A stretch of 64,000 bases of DNA, from positions 62,001 to 126,000 of the forward strand of contig DLST01000011.1 in assembly GCA_002500745.1 (NCBI GenBank), in the 5' to 3' direction. The DNA comes from Sphingobacterium sp. UBA7855 (GTDB lineage Bacteria; Bacteroidota; Bacteroidia; Sphingobacteriales; Sphingobacteriaceae). Of this stretch, positions 27,817 to 38,724 are shown in pieces. The translations under genes and the position numbers were made by a program. The notes under the pieces were generated by a model. That model was given only the letters and a program-made list of their open reading frames with translations, was not told the DNA's origin and made no database searches. The first letter of the stretch is position 1, and every line of letters starts with the position of its first letter.

Positions 27817-29370
27817 CTATTTTGCGTAAGACACCGATCTCGTCTCGCGGATAACAGTAACTTTAATTTGTCCCGGATAAGTCATTTCCGTTTGGATACG
27901 GTTGGAAATATCCGCGGCCAATATTTCCGATTGCGCATCAGATACTCTCTCACTTTCCACGATCACACGAAGCTCACGTCCAGCTTGTATCGCAAAAGTT
28001 TTTTCAACACCAGGGTAAGATAGCGCCAAATCTTCCAGCTCTTTTAGACGCTTAATATAGCTTTCTACCACTTCGCGGCGTGCACCTGGGCGTGCCCCAG
28101 AAATTGCATCACAAGCCTGAACGATCGGAGATATTAAGGCTGTCATTTCGATCTCATCGTGGTGAGCGCCGATGGCGTTACATACATCAGGATGTTCTTT
28201 GTATTTCTCAGCAAGTTGCATTCCCAAAATAGCGTGTGGCAACTCAGGATTATCATCAGGCACTTTACCGATATCATGTAGTAACCCTGCGCGCTTTGCG
28301 TGCTTAACATTCAGGCCAAGCTCTGCAGCCATTGTTGCCGCAAAATTAGCCACTTCACGAGAGTGTTGTAAAAGATTCTGTCCGTAAGACGAACGGTAAC
28401 GCATACGTCCTACCATACGGATCAATTCGGGGTGCAAACCATGTATTCCTAAATCAATCGCTGTACGCTCGCCAATTTCTACAATCTCATCTTCAATTTG
28501 AGTCCGTGTTTTTGCGACCACTTCTTCAATGCGGGCTGGGTGAATACGACCATCGGTTACCAAACGGTGTAAGGCCAGACGCGCAATTTCGCGTCGTACC
28601 GGATCAAAACCAGAGAGAATAATTGCTTCCGGGGTATCATCTACGATAATTTCAACTCCTGTTGCAGCTTCTAGCGCACGAATATTACGTCCCTCACGAC
28701 CAATAATACGGCCTTTGATTTCGTCATTTTCGATATTGAAAATTGAAACGGTATTTTCGATGGCCGATTCAGTAGCTGTACGTTGGATCGTTTGGATTAC
28801 TACCTTCTTAGCCTCTTTAGTCGCCGTCAGTTTTGCCTCATCCACTATATCCTTGATTTGAATCATAGCTTGTGAACGCGCTTCTTCACGTAAAGAATCT
28901 ACCAATTGGTTTCTCGCTTCGTCTGCAGTTACACCAGCGATGCTCTCCAGTTGCTTAATCTGCTGTAATTTTAAGGACTCTACTTCTTCGGATTTCTTTT
29001 CGTTCAACTCAACCAACTTATCCAATTGCTTTTTCTTTGTATCCACCTCTTGCTTATCGCGGTTGATGTTTTCCAGTTTTTGGTTAATTGACTGCTCTTT
29101 TTGTCTCAACGTATTTTCCTTTTGATTGATGGCATTGTTACGTTGGTTCACTTCTTTTTCGTGTTCAGATTTTAATTGAAGGAACTTTTCTTTAGCCTCC
29201 AACAGGCGTTTCTTCTTGATGAGTTCCCCTTCCTGCTCTGCATCTTTCAGTATGCTATTTACCTTATCTTTGGCTTCCTGTTCTTGTTTTTTAAACAACA
29301 GAACCAATAGATAACGACCTATAACAACACCAACAATCAGAGAAATTATGCTATAAATTGCGATGTCCAT
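27817..29370 (-). CDS. rny: Ribonuclease Y
   Basis: 517 aa: one N-terminal membrane helix, a long charged coiled coil (about residues 25-190), a KH domain ([22 protein letters not shown]), and an HD domain with HSREV and LLHDIGK. RNase Y is the membrane-anchored endonuclease that initiates mRNA decay. Its length equals that of the B. subtilis enzyme (about 520 aa). Gene order zapA, 6S RNA, rny on the same strand is a recurring arrangement in Bacteroidota. The 150-base stretch between the 6S RNA end and this ATG has no other clear feature. Confidence 0.95.
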   Translation of the reverse strand: MDIAIYSIISLIVGVVIGRYLLVLLFKKQEQEAKDKVNSILKDAEQEGELIKKKRLLEAKEKFLQLKSEHEKEVNQRNNAINQKENTLRQKEQSINQKLENINRDKQEVDTKKKQLDKLVELNEKKSEEVESLKLQQIKQLESIAGVTADEARNQLVDSLREEARSQAMIQIKDIVDEAKLTATKEAKKVVIQTIQRTATESAIENTVSIFNIENDEIKGRIIGREGRNIRALEAATGVEIIVDDTPEAIILSGFDPVRREIARLALHRLVTDGRIHPARIEEVVAKTRTQIEDEIVEIGERTAIDLGIHGLHPELIRMVGRMRYRSSYGQNLLQHSREVANFAATMAAELGLNVKHAKRAGLLHDIGKVPDDNPELPHAILGMQLAEKYKEHPDVCNAIGAHHDEIEMTALISPIVQACDAISGARPGARREVVESYIKRLKELEDLALSYPGVEKTFAIQAGRELRVIVESERVSDAQSEILAADISNRIQTEMTYPGQIKVTVIRETRSVSYAK

Positions 29371-29523
29371 GTATGTATAATTGTATTATTTATGTTTGTT
29401 TTTATTAATTAAATCCTAATCTGTGTTCCAATTTCCATAAAATCATCATTCGTCCTTTTCAATCCTGAGAGTTGATCTAGCCAAAAGCTTACGAGCGCGA
29501 TGCGCCCCTGAGGACTTCATGAC

Positions 29524-29700
29524 AAAAAAAAACCGCAATTAAATTTAAACAGGTATCATGTATTATTAAACTTCGAGATTACATAATTAGGCTTAGATTG
29601 TGACCCAGATGGCTTTCGCAAAATGGCCTATATCTTTTTGCGCCTGTAATATTGAAGCGTTAAGTTTAAAATAGTGACAACCCGAATTTAATTGCGGCAA
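29524..29700 (-). ncRNA. ssrS: 6S RNA
   Basis: The zapA-rny gap encodes an RNA of about 177 nt on the minus strand that folds as a long rod. The ends pair perfectly over 13 bp (29533-29545 with 29685-29697; CCGCAATTAAATT). Inside are AAACUU/AAGUUU, AUUACA/UGUAAU, AGGC/GCCU and a terminal CGCAAAA/UUUUGCG stem, separated by asymmetric internal loops. The closing stem is followed at once by nine U, so it doubles as the terminator. A rod with a large internal bubble, placed beside zapA, is the hallmark of 6S RNA, which mimics an open promoter and binds housekeeping RNA polymerase. The 5' end is approximate. Confidence 0.8.
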
Positions 29701-29737
29701 ATTCGTCGTTTAAGCTCTAAATATAAAGAACGTAAAT

Positions 29738-30028
29738 TTATTTTTTAAAGAAATCCGTCAACAACTGATCAAGTTCCTGCACTGAATTTTCCAAACCCAC
29801 TTCGTGATTTTGGGACTGTCGCTCGGCATTGAGCATACGCGTCGCAAATTGCAATACACACATGGACAACAAATCCTGCTTATCTCGCACAGTATAGTTT
29901 TCCTGCAATTCCTTTATTTTTTCATTTATCAATTTCGCAGCATGTCGTATTACTTCCTCTTCCGCGCTCTCCACACGAAGCGGGTAAACACGATCTGCGA
30001 TATTTATTTTTATGGAAATTTCTCCCAT
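29738..30028 (-). CDS. zapA: Cell division protein ZapA
   Basis: 96 aa. The N-terminal globular part (ISIKINIADRVYPLRVESAEEEVIRHAAKLINEKIKEL) and the C-terminal helix that forms an antiparallel coiled coil match ZapA, which bundles FtsZ filaments at midcell. It is preceded by a ZapB-like coiled-coil gene 58 bases upstream and followed by the 6S RNA gene, all on the minus strand after pheT. Confidence 0.92.
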   Translation of the reverse strand: MGEISIKINIADRVYPLRVESAEEEVIRHAAKLINEKIKELQENYTVRDKQDLLSMCVLQFATRMLNAERQSQNHEVGLENSVQELDQLLTDFFKK

Positions 30029-30086
30029 TTCTTTGAGCTTTTTAACGTTGTATTCGTTTGAATGAATCCGACTTCACGTATCCTTA

Positions 30087-30392
30087 CTACTTCAGCAAAC
30101 TAATACACTTGTCTATTTCCCGCACAAAATCGTTAATTTTTTGTTTTGTGTCAAGTATTTTTTCATTAATTGCATCTTTATCCGTTTCTGAATCTAAAGT
30201 ACGGGCCACCGCCAGTGCTTTAACCTTCTCTTCCAACTGCTTGCTTTTATCGTTGCTCGCATCGAAAGCTACCTTTAAAGATTGTACCTCTAATTTAAGC
30301 AAATCATTTTCTTCTTGCAAGACTTCGCACAATTGAATTAAATTTTTCGTTTTCTCAACGATCAGATTCATTTGTGAAGACAATGTTGCCAT
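30087..30392 (-). CDS. Small coiled-coil protein, ZapB-like
   Basis: 101 aa, nearly all heptad coiled coil (LIQLCEVLQEENDLLKLEVQSLKVAF). No catalytic motif and no membrane segment. Its place between pheT and zapA, and its likeness in size and composition to ZapB, suggest a partner of ZapA at the division ring. Coiled coils resemble each other by composition, so the functional link is inference. Confidence 0.7.
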   Translation of the reverse strand: MATLSSQMNLIVEKTKNLIQLCEVLQEENDLLKLEVQSLKVAFDASNDKSKQLEEKVKALAVARTLDSETDKDAINEKILDTKQKINDFVREIDKCISLLK

Positions 30393-30432
30393 ATTATAAA
30401 TTGAATATTACCAATTAATGTTGTATCTCGCA

Positions 30433-32829
30433 TTAACCACGCACTTCCGCGCCTAGTTCCTTCTCAAAATTAACAATTAATTTTTGAACTATTGCATCAA
30501 TTTGCTTATCATTCAGTGTTTTTTCTTCATCCTGTAAGATAAAGCTCAGAGCATAAGACTTTTTCCCTTCCGGAATTTTGTTACCTTTATACACATCAAA
30601 CACATTTATAGCCTTCAAAAGCTTGCGCTCGGTTTTTTGAGCCACCAAATGTAACTTATCAAAACTTACATTTTCATCGATCAATAGCGACAAATCTCGG
30701 CGTACAGCCGGGAATTTCGAAACTTCTTTATACTGAATACTGTTTTTACGAATAATTTTCATTAAAACATCCCAGTCAAAGTCAGCAAAGAAAACTTGCC
30801 CCTCCACATCCGCTTTTTTCAAATCGTTCTGGGCTACCGCACCAAAAGAAACCAAGCATTTTTGGCCTTTCATATAGTCCAAGCCATAAGCAAAATGTGC
30901 GCTCGACGTATCTTGTATTTGAACACCTTCAATTTTCAGCCGTCTGATAAAGGTATCTACGGCTGCTTTGAGGTGATAGAAATTGACCGCATCTTTCTTG
31001 CTATTCCATTGCTCTGGCTCATTTTTGCCTGCCATCGCAAAAACAAGGTGCTGTGTTTCTTTATAACCTTCACCATCCAATGCATAGGTCTTACCGAACT
31101 CAAAGAACTTTAGATCAAAATTTCTGTGCTTCTGATTATATTCAATAGCATTCAGCATCGAAAAAACCATATTTTGACGCATCGTATCCAAATCCGAACT
31201 CAATGGGTTATACAGCTTAACCGCTGTATCACTATCATCGACAAAATCTAGCTTCGTCAATGAATTGGATAGGATCTCACGAAATCCATTAGCGATGAGC
31301 AGATCGGCCAATTGATTTAAGACAACTTCCTTATCAGGCTTTTCGACCGTATTCAAAGATGCCTTAATTTGCGACTTCAACTCAATGTTATTGTAGCCAT
31401 AAATCCGTAATACCTCTTCGACAACATCCACTTCACGTGTTACGTCAACGCGATAAGCCGGTACCAGCACATCAAGGCCCTCTTCCGTTTCAGCAGCTAC
31501 CTCAATGCCAAGTGCAACAATAATAGATTTAATTTCTTGCGTTGGAATCTCCTGCCCGATCAAACGAATCACGTTTGCATAGCTAACGTGGAACGAAAAC
31601 GGTTTGACCTCGACGGGGTACTCATCTTTAAGCGTCGATGAAATTGTTCCACCCGCAATTTCCTGAATCAATAATGCCGCACGTTTCAACGCCTCAACCG
31701 TAATATTCGGATCAGTACCGCGTTCGAAACGGAACGAAGAATCTGTCTTTAAGCCATGCCTTTTGGAGGTCTTCCGTACAGAAACAGCATTGAAATAGGC
31801 CGATTCTAAAAATACATTGGTCGTTTCGGCTGATACACCTGAATGTGCGCCGCCAAAGACACCCGCAATACACATCGGTTTTTCCACATCCGCAATCACT
31901 ACATCCTCTGCAGATAAGGTACGCTCAACACCGTCAAGCGTAACAAATTTTTCACCTTCTGTCGCCAGGCGAACAACAACTTTATTCCCTGCAATTTTAT
32001 CGGCATCAAAAGCATGCATTGGCTGCCCTAAGTCGTGCAGGATATAATTCGTTACGTCGACAATAGTATTGATCGGACGTACACCGATCACATTTAATTT
32101 CTCTTTCAACCAATCTGGAGATTCGCCAACGCGAACACCAGTAATATTAATACCGCTGTAACGAGGGCAGGCCTGCGCATCTGCCACGACAACTGTCGTT
32201 CCCTCAGCCTTTCCGGCCGCAAATGCAGAAACATCTGCCTTTAAAACTTGCGTACGGAAATGCGCAGCAATATCTCTGGCAACCCCCAAATGCGAAGCTG
32301 CATCTGCACGATTTGGTGTTAAACCAATTTCGTAACGGTAATCATCCTGGACATTGAAGTGTTCTTTCACCAAAGTCCCTACAGCCACTTCAGCCGGCAA
32401 CTCCACAATTCCTGCATGGGATGTTCCTAAACCAATTTCATCTTCCCCGCACAACATACCCTCGGAAACTTCGCCACGAATTTTGGATTTAGTAATTTTA
32501 AAAGGCTCCCCTGTCAATGGATGACACGTAGTACCTACCGTAGCAACAATAACTTTCAAGCCTGTGCGGCAGTTTGGAGCGCCGCACACAATGTGCAACA
32601 AGTCCGGTCCGCCGACATCAACCGTAGTTACGCGCAATTTATCTGCGTTAGGATGCTGTTCACAAGTTTTCACTTCACCAACCACCAAGCCATCTAATCC
32701 ACCGGGGATACTCTGTACAACGTCCAAAGCCTCTACTTCCAATCCTGTATTGGTCAGAATTAAAGAGAGTTCTTCTGGAGTTGAATCTATATTAACATGT
32801 TGTTTTAACCAATTATATGAAATATTCAT
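30433..32829 (-). CDS. pheT: Phenylalanyl-tRNA synthetase beta subunit
   Basis: 798 aa from the ATG at 32829, which gives the standard MNISYNWLKQHV start; a longer frame upstream runs over the promoter. Domains in order: B1/tRNA-binding EMAP-like (GLVVGEVKTCEQHPNADKLRV), B3/B4 (FRFERGTDPN), B5, the catalytic-like core, and the C-terminal ferredoxin-fold anticodon-binding domain (FPAVRRDLSLLIDE). With PheS (not in the window) it forms the heterotetramer that charges tRNA-Phe. It leads the minus-strand run pheT, coiled-coil gene, zapA. Confidence 0.95.
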   Translation of the reverse strand: MNISYNWLKQHVNIDSTPEELSLILTNTGLEVEALDVVQSIPGGLDGLVVGEVKTCEQHPNADKLRVTTVDVGGPDLLHIVCGAPNCRTGLKVIVATVGTTCHPLTGEPFKITKSKIRGEVSEGMLCGEDEIGLGTSHAGIVELPAEVAVGTLVKEHFNVQDDYRYEIGLTPNRADAASHLGVARDIAAHFRTQVLKADVSAFAAGKAEGTTVVVADAQACPRYSGINITGVRVGESPDWLKEKLNVIGVRPINTIVDVTNYILHDLGQPMHAFDADKIAGNKVVVRLATEGEKFVTLDGVERTLSAEDVVIADVEKPMCIAGVFGGAHSGVSAETTNVFLESAYFNAVSVRKTSKRHGLKTDSSFRFERGTDPNITVEALKRAALLIQEIAGGTISSTLKDEYPVEVKPFSFHVSYANVIRLIGQEIPTQEIKSIIVALGIEVAAETEEGLDVLVPAYRVDVTREVDVVEEVLRIYGYNNIELKSQIKASLNTVEKPDKEVVLNQLADLLIANGFREILSNSLTKLDFVDDSDTAVKLYNPLSSDLDTMRQNMVFSMLNAIEYNQKHRNFDLKFFEFGKTYALDGEGYKETQHLVFAMAGKNEPEQWNSKKDAVNFYHLKAAVDTFIRRLKIEGVQIQDTSSAHFAYGLDYMKGQKCLVSFGAVAQNDLKKADVEGQVFFADFDWDVLMKIIRKNSIQYKEVSKFPAVRRDLSLLIDENVSFDKLHLVAQKTERKLLKAINVFDVYKGNKIPEGKKSYALSFILQDEEKTLNDKQIDAIVQKLIVNFEKELGAEVRG

Positions 32830-32849
32830 CTCGAATTTGATTTGATCCA

Positions 32850-32880
32850 CAAACTTAGATAAATTTGCGTTTATATCCAA
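32850..32880 (-). promoter_or_regulatory. Predicted pheT promoter
   Basis: On the minus strand TTG (32878-32880), 20 bases, then TAAGTTTG (32850-32857) give a full match to the Bacteroidota consensus, 20 bases before the pheT ATG. This supports the ATG at 32829. Confidence 0.65.
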
Positions 32881-32979
32881 CGTCAATTTACCGTTAAACG
32901 AATTTATAACCCAACGCAACAGGGGAAATACACACCTTTTTTTTAATCAAAATTCGATCATTTCCACCAAAATAATATG

Positions 32980-32987
32980 TAACTTTG
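32980..32987 (+). promoter_or_regulatory. Predicted -7 element of purL
   Basis: TAACTTTG matches TAnnTTTG exactly, 38 bases before the purL ATG. The upstream -33 element is not obvious. No purine riboswitch is seen in the short leader. Confidence 0.5.
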
Positions 32988-33025
32988 TGCTTTAATTTGA
33001 AGAACGTTCAAAACAAACATTTATA

Positions 33026-36000
33026 ATGATTCATTTCTTTGAGAACCCATCGAACACTGTATATGGTGTTCAAAGTGTAAACTCTTTATCACAAGAAGAC
33101 ATTACTAAACTCAACTGGCTATTCGGCAACGCCAAAAAACTAGACGACCAAAACCTTAACCATTACTTTGTAGGACCCCGCGCTGCGATGGTTACTCCTT
33201 GGAGTACCAATGCGGTAGAAATCACACAAAACATGGGTATTGACGGCATTGTTCGCATTGAAGAATTTCAGCCGGTGTCAGAAGATTTCATTGACTTCGA
33301 TCCAATGATTTCCCAAAAGTTCAGCATGCTGACGCAGGATATGTATACTGTCAACATCACGCCAGAACCGATAGTGGAAATCAAAGACATCGATGCCTAC
33401 AATAAAGCAGAAGGACTAGCCCTCAATGCCGAAGAGGTTGATTACCTTAATCAACTTTCGACCAAGTTAGGCCGCTTGCTCACAGATTCTGAAGTATTCG
33501 CCTTTTCACAAGCCAATTCTGAACACTGTAGACATAAGATTTTCAATGGTACCTTTATCATTGATGGCGAAGAACAACCGACTTCCCTGTTTAAATTGAT
33601 CAAAAAGACGTCTGAGACTAATCCCAACGAGATTGTTTCGGCTTATAAAGATAACGTTGCTTTTGTTAAAGGTCCACGTGTGACACAGTTCGCTCCTAAA
33701 TCTGCCGACAAACCTGATTTTTACGAAGAAAAACCTTTTGATTCGGTTTTATCTGTTAAAGCTGAAACGCACAATTTCCCCACTACTGTAGAGCCATTTT
33801 CCGGCGCAGCGACAGGATCGGGTGGCGAAATCCGGGATCGTATGGCGGGCGGCCAAGGTGCAATTCCATTGGCCGGTACAGCCGTATACATGACTGCTTA
33901 TTCGCGATTGGAACAAAATAAATTGGACCTTCAGGCCGGAACTTTAACTGGCTCAGCAGAAGAACTCAACAAGACGCGTCCCTGGGAAAATGCGATGCAA
34001 GAGCGTCAATGGTTGTACCAAACCCCAGTTGACATCCTGATCAAAGCTTCCAACGGTGCTTCTGACTTCGGTAATAAGTTTGGTCAGCCCTTAATTACGG
34101 GTTCTGTATTGACCTTCGAGCATGAAGAGGATGGCCGTAAACTTGGTTACGACAAAGTCATTATGCAGGCCGGCGGTGTTGGCTATGGAAAAATGGATCA
34201 AGCGAAAAAACATACACCGAAAACCGGTGACAAAGTCGTTATCTTGGGCGGTGAAAATTACCGCATAGGAATGGGTGGAGCTGCTGTATCTTCTGCAGAC
34301 ACAGGGGCATTTGGTTCTGGAATTGAGCTTAATGCAATTCAGCGTTCCAATCCCGAAATGCAAAAACGTGCAGCGAATGCTGTTCGTGGATTAGTAGAGT
34401 CCGATCATAACCCCATTGTCTCTATCCACGATCATGGTGCAGGTGGTCACTTAAACTGTCTTTCCGAACTTGTTGAAGAGACCGGGGGGTTAATCGATCT
34501 GGATGCACTTCCTGTAGGCGACCCTACACTATCAGCAAAAGAAATTATTGGTAATGAATCGCAAGAACGTATGGGACTTGTGATCGCTAAAGATGATATT
34601 GACATCTTAAAACGTGTTGCCGATCGCGAACGCGCACCAATGTACACCGTGGGTGATGTTACTGGCGACCATCGTTTTACGTTCGAATCAAAAAGTACGG
34701 GTGAAAAACCAATGGATTATGCCCTTGAAGATTTCTTTGGCTCATCGCCAAAAACTTTCATGCACGATAAAACCGTAGTTCGTAACTACGCTGACCTTGC
34801 TTATGATGCAACCAACATTCCAAGTTACTTAAACCAAGTATTGCAATTAGAAGCTGTTGCTTCCAAAGATTGGTTAACCAACAAAGTCGACCGTTGTGTT
34901 GGTGGCCGTGTTGCCAAACAACAATGTGCTGGTCCATTGCAATTGCCGTTGAATAACGTTGGTGTAATGGCACTTGACTATAAAGGTAAAGAAGGTATTG
35001 CGACAACAATAGGTCACTCCCCTGTTGCTGCCTTAGTGGATCCGGCCGCAGCAAGCCGAACGGCTATTGCCGAATCGCTTTCCAATATTGTATTTGCTCC
35101 GATCAAAAATGGCCTTGCAGGAATCTCCCTATCGGCCAACTGGATGTGGGCAGCCAATAATGAAGGTGAAGACGCCCGCTTATACCAAGCTGTTAAAGCC
35201 TGCTCGGAATTTGCCATTGCGTTAGGGATTAATATCCCAACAGGAAAAGATTCCTTGTCGATGAAACAAAAATATCCAAACGGCGAAAACGTCATTGCCC
35301 CAGGCACTTTGATCATTTCTGCCGCAGGAAACTGTACTGATATCACCAAAGTGGTTGAACCTGTGCTGAACAAAACGGGTGGATCGATCTATTACATCAA
35401 TTTATCAAAAGATCAGTTCAAATTGGGCGGGTCGTCATTTGGACAAATCATCAATAAATTGGGTACTGAGGTACCGACCATTCAGGATGCTGCTTATTTT
35501 AAAACAGCATTCAATACTGTACAGCAATTAATTCACGAAGGACAGATCGAAGCTGGTCACGATATCGGATCGGGTGGCTTAATTACCACCTTATTGGAAA
35601 TGACCTTTGCCGATGTTAATCTTGGCGCCAACTATGACCTTTCAGCATTAAATGAATCTGATAGCGTAAAAGCCTTCTTTAATGAGAATATTGCACTTGT
35701 CCTGCAGGCGAAAGACGACGCTGCTTTTGAAGCGATTGTCAAGGAAGCTGCTGTGGACGCGGTTAAAATTGGTCAGGTGATCGAAGGTAATACGGTAACG
35801 ATTAAAAATCAAGAAGCGGTATTTAGCTTTGATGTCGCAGCAACACGTGATGTATGGTCTACAACATCATTCCTTTTGGATTCAAAGCAATCTAAAAATG
35901 GAACAGCACAAGAACGCTTTGATAACTATAAAAAACAACCTTTAACTTTTTCTTTCCCAAGCCAATTCAAGGGTAAGAAACCAGTGATCGACAGCATTAA

Positions 36001-36757
36001 GGAACGTCCAAAAGCGGCCATTCTTCGTGAGAAAGGTTCCAACTCCGAACGCGAAATGGCTAACGCCATGTTCTTGGCAGGTTTTGATGTAAAAGATGTT
36101 CACATGACCGATTTGATCGCGGGTCGTGAGACATTGGAAGACATCCAATTTATTGGTGCTGTAGGTGGTTTCTCTAACTCCGACGTACTCGGATCAGCAA
36201 AAGGCTGGGCCGGAGCATTCCTTTACAATGAGAAAGCGAAAAAAGCGCTAACGGATTTCTTTGCTCGCCCAGACACGCTCTCTGTTGGTATATGTAACGG
36301 TTGCCAATTATTTATGGAACTCGAAATGATCAATCCTGAGCATGAAATACACGGAAAAATGGTGCACAACACTTCAGGCAAACATGAGTCAAACTTCGTT
36401 TCCGTAAAAGTACAAGAGAACAATTCTGTGATGTTATCGACGTTAGCCGGAAGTACTTTGGGTGTTTGGATCTCACATGGTGAGGGCAAATTCAACCTTC
36501 CATATGCTGAAGATCAATATAATATTGTCGCAAAATATGGATACGAACACTATCCGCACAACCCAAATGGTTCAGATTATAATACCGCAATGATCTGTGA
36601 TAAGACTGGTCGCCACTTGGCTACTATGCCACATATTGAACGCTCGATTTTCCAATGGCATTGGGCAAATTACCCGAAAGGACGCCAAGATGAAGTTTCG
36701 CCTTGGATTGAAGCATTTGTCAATGCGCGCCAATGGATTGACACACATAGCAAATAG
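33026..36757 (+). CDS. purL: Phosphoribosylformylglycinamidine synthase (large single-chain PurL)
   Basis: 1243 aa, the single-chain FGAR amidotransferase of de novo purine synthesis, which converts FGAR, glutamine and ATP to FGAM. The N-terminal PurS-like domain is followed by the FGAM synthase domain ([41 protein letters not shown]), its pseudo-repeat, and a C-terminal class I glutaminase with the nucleophile Cys in GICNGCQLF and the His in SHGEGKF. Length fits the E. coli enzyme (1295 aa). Divergent from pheT, with its own promoter and a strong terminator. Confidence 0.96.
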   Translation: MIHFFENPSNTVYGVQSVNSLSQEDITKLNWLFGNAKKLDDQNLNHYFVGPRAAMVTPWSTNAVEITQNMGIDGIVRIEEFQPVSEDFIDFDPMISQKFSMLTQDMYTVNITPEPIVEIKDIDAYNKAEGLALNAEEVDYLNQLSTKLGRLLTDSEVFAFSQANSEHCRHKIFNGTFIIDGEEQPTSLFKLIKKTSETNPNEIVSAYKDNVAFVKGPRVTQFAPKSADKPDFYEEKPFDSVLSVKAETHNFPTTVEPFSGAATGSGGEIRDRMAGGQGAIPLAGTAVYMTAYSRLEQNKLDLQAGTLTGSAEELNKTRPWENAMQERQWLYQTPVDILIKASNGASDFGNKFGQPLITGSVLTFEHEEDGRKLGYDKVIMQAGGVGYGKMDQAKKHTPKTGDKVVILGGENYRIGMGGAAVSSADTGAFGSGIELNAIQRSNPEMQKRAANAVRGLVESDHNPIVSIHDHGAGGHLNCLSELVEETGGLIDLDALPVGDPTLSAKEIIGNESQERMGLVIAKDDIDILKRVADRERAPMYTVGDVTGDHRFTFESKSTGEKPMDYALEDFFGSSPKTFMHDKTVVRNYADLAYDATNIPSYLNQVLQLEAVASKDWLTNKVDRCVGGRVAKQQCAGPLQLPLNNVGVMALDYKGKEGIATTIGHSPVAALVDPAAASRTAIAESLSNIVFAPIKNGLAGISLSANWMWAANNEGEDARLYQAVKACSEFAIALGINIPTGKDSLSMKQKYPNGENVIAPGTLIISAAGNCTDITKVVEPVLNKTGGSIYYINLSKDQFKLGGSSFGQIINKLGTEVPTIQDAAYFKTAFNTVQQLIHEGQIEAGHDIGSGGLITTLLEMTFADVNLGANYDLSALNESDSVKAFFNENIALVLQAKDDAAFEAIVKEAAVDAVKIGQVIEGNTVTIKNQEAVFSFDVAATRDVWSTTSFLLDSKQSKNGTAQERFDNYKKQPLTFSFPSQFKGKKPVIDSIKERPKAAILREKGSNSEREMANAMFLAGFDVKDVHMTDLIAGRETLEDIQFIGAVGGFSNSDVLGSAKGWAGAFLYNEKAKKALTDFFARPDTLSVGICNGCQLFMELEMINPEHEIHGKMVHNTSGKHESNFVSVKVQENNSVMLSTLAGSTLGVWISHGEGKFNLPYAEDQYNIVAKYGYEHYPHNPNGSDYNTAMICDKTGRHLATMPHIERSIFQWHWANYPKGRQDEVSPWIEAFVNARQWIDTHSK

Positions 36758-36761
36758 TCAA

Positions 36762-36800
36762 AAGAAAAAACTCCTTCACGTATCGAAGGAGTTTTTTCTT
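36762..36800. terminator. Bidirectional terminator between purL and the AEC transporter
   Basis: A 16-bp perfect stem (36762-36777 with 36785-36800) with a 7-nt loop and T-runs on both strands, starting four bases after the purL stop. Confidence 0.9.
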
Positions 36801-36815
36801 TTCATGCACCTGCTA

Positions 36816-37730
36816 TTAGGGAAACAATATGCGAATGGCAAAGTCCCAGACTAAGGTGGTCAGCAATCCGGCGACGATACTAAAGCCGATGACTAGATTG
36901 ACCAGTTTCGTATTTAAATGATATTGTTCGGCAATAATACCTGAAGTTACCAAAGTTGGCATGGCTGCTTCAAAAATGCTGATCCTTGCAATGGAACCTT
37001 TTACGCCCAACAATAAAGCAAATAAACAGACAAGCAGCGGTGCTAAAATCAGTTTATAGGTCATTGCTGTGCTAATCTGCGATACCTGCTGCTTCCAGCC
37101 ATCAAACTTAAGCTGTAGACCAATAGAGAATAGTGCCAAGGGGCCCACTGTGGCAACGAGCTTATCGAAAAAAGGCTCGGCAATGGATAGATCAAAAAAT
37201 TGAGATAGCAGCAAGGCGGCAGTACAACCTATTAAAGGCGGAAAGCTAACCAGCTTTCGGAGCATAAATTTAACATCAATAGTTTCCCCCTCATGTAGAT
37301 TTGCCTTCAGCGCATTAATAATTCCTGCTGTAGAAAGCAGGATAAAGGTCGTTTGATCGCAAATAATCGCTATGGGTAACTGTGCCTCACCAAAATAAGC
37401 TATAATCAGGGGAAAACCGATAAAAGAGGTGTTACTATATCCTGCGGCCAGTTCCAAACTGCTGCGCGAACGTTGCTTATAGTTTTTACGTTTACAGTAT
37501 AGCTCCATAAACAACCAGCTACCTGCCCAAACGAGTATGGCCGAAAATACAGGAAACAGCAATTGTGAAGACCATGCGATCTTTGGAATATATTTAAAAG
37601 ATACTGCTGGCAATGCAAAATAAAGAATCCAGGTATTGATGCCCTTATGTGCTTCGGAATGAATTAAATTTGTTCTCCGCAACAACATGCCTGCCGCGAT
37701 ACAAAATGCAATCATTATAAAATTAACCAT
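36816..37730 (-). CDS. AEC (auxin efflux carrier) family transporter
   Basis: 304 aa from the ATG at 37730, which opens the first membrane helix; an earlier in-frame codon adds 14 polar residues. About ten hydrophobic helices in two repeats of five match the AEC/BART fold. The conserved pattern includes NTSFIGFPL in the first repeat and AAMPTLVTSGIIAEQY in the second. AEC proteins carry organic acids or similar anions; the substrate cannot be told from sequence. Divergent from an AraC regulator 108 bases away that probably controls it. Confidence 0.88.
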   Translation of the reverse strand: MVNFIMIAFCIAAGMLLRRTNLIHSEAHKGINTWILYFALPAVSFKYIPKIAWSSQLLFPVFSAILVWAGSWLFMELYCKRKNYKQRSRSSLELAAGYSNTSFIGFPLIIAYFGEAQLPIAIICDQTTFILLSTAGIINALKANLHEGETIDVKFMLRKLVSFPPLIGCTAALLLSQFFDLSIAEPFFDKLVATVGPLALFSIGLQLKFDGWKQQVSQISTAMTYKLILAPLLVCLFALLLGVKGSIARISIFEAAMPTLVTSGIIAEQYHLNTKLVNLVIGFSIVAGLLTTLVWDFAIRILFP

Positions 37731-37838
37731 GTTTAATACCAATTTATCCGACACAAAGGTGCAATAGTACAACAGGCAAAAACATGTACAAATACATTAT
37801 TTTTATGTATATTTAGCGATGCACAGACCCAAAAAGTA

Positions 37839-38678
37839 ATGCGTAAAAAACAGTTTGAACCGCTACGGATCAGTGAATTTATCGAGGATAGCTTTCACCT
37901 GCCACCGCACGAACAGAATTACTATGAACTCGTTTATATTCGTTCGGGTAAAGGAACACATGTGATTAATAAATTTGAACTGAATTATGAGCGTGGCGAT
38001 ATCTTCCTGATTAGTCCATCAGACATGCATTATTTTAAAATTGAGAAAAAGACACATTTCTTATTTATTTTGTTTACAGACGGCTACTTCCTGCAGAACA
38101 AACGGAACCAAAAGCTTTATTCATGGGTCATGGAGCTGATGAACGATAAAGGCCTCAAGGAGCGCAAATTGAATATTGACGAACATTATCGCCTGATTTT
38201 TTCGCATGTACTGGAAGCTGTCCGGCTATATACTTATACGGCAATTAGCCAGCATTCTGATTGGCTATTTGACCAACTCATTGCCATATTCGGGCTTTAT
38301 AAAGAGATATCAGAGGCACAACGTTTGCCCCAGCAGCATGAATTATATAGTGATCGATCAATTTCCGCCTACATCCATCGCTATATCTTTTCACCTGAAA
38401 AACTCAAAGTCAGTATCCTGGCTCAGAAATTCAATATCGCTCCATCCTATTTTGGTATCTATTTTAAGAAAAACTTTGGCACAAGCTTAAGGTCATATAT
38501 CAATACCTATCGAATTGAGCTCATCGAAAATCGACTGAAATCAAAGGATTACACGCTGAAGCAAATTGCGGCAGAACTCGGATTTACAGACGAAAGCCAT
38601 CTTTCACATTTCTACAAACGTGCCAAAGGATTCAGTCCGTTATATTACCGAACCCAGCTGATTAAATCGAGTCCTTAA
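37839..38678 (+). CDS. AraC family transcriptional regulator
   Basis: 279 aa: an N-terminal cupin-like sensor domain (LPPHEQNYYELVYIRSGKGTHVINKFELNYERGDIFLISPSDMHYF) and a C-terminal double HTH (LAQKFNIAPSYFGIYFKKNFG and LKQIAAELGFTDESHLSHFYKRAKGFSPLYYR). Such proteins activate transporter or catabolic genes when a small ligand binds the cupin. It is divergent from the AEC transporter gene. The shared gap holds an AT-rich inverted repeat (ATACAT/ATGTAT, 37792-37797 and 37805-37810), a possible site. Confidence 0.9.
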   Translation: MRKKQFEPLRISEFIEDSFHLPPHEQNYYELVYIRSGKGTHVINKFELNYERGDIFLISPSDMHYFKIEKKTHFLFILFTDGYFLQNKRNQKLYSWVMELMNDKGLKERKLNIDEHYRLIFSHVLEAVRLYTYTAISQHSDWLFDQLIAIFGLYKEISEAQRLPQQHELYSDRSISAYIHRYIFSPEKLKVSILAQKFNIAPSYFGIYFKKNFGTSLRSYINTYRIELIENRLKSKDYTLKQIAAELGFTDESHLSHFYKRAKGFSPLYYRTQLIKSSP

Positions 38679-38724
38679 AGCAAAAGATTGAATACATCCG
38701 TCAACAGAAAGTCAATGGATTCAA

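Noticed and set aside
29440..29523. Short peptide frame (24 codons, MKSSGAHRARKLL...) between 6S RNA and rny
   Set aside because: Too short, no family resemblance and no start signal; it may be chance coding in a GC-richer stretch of the rny leader.
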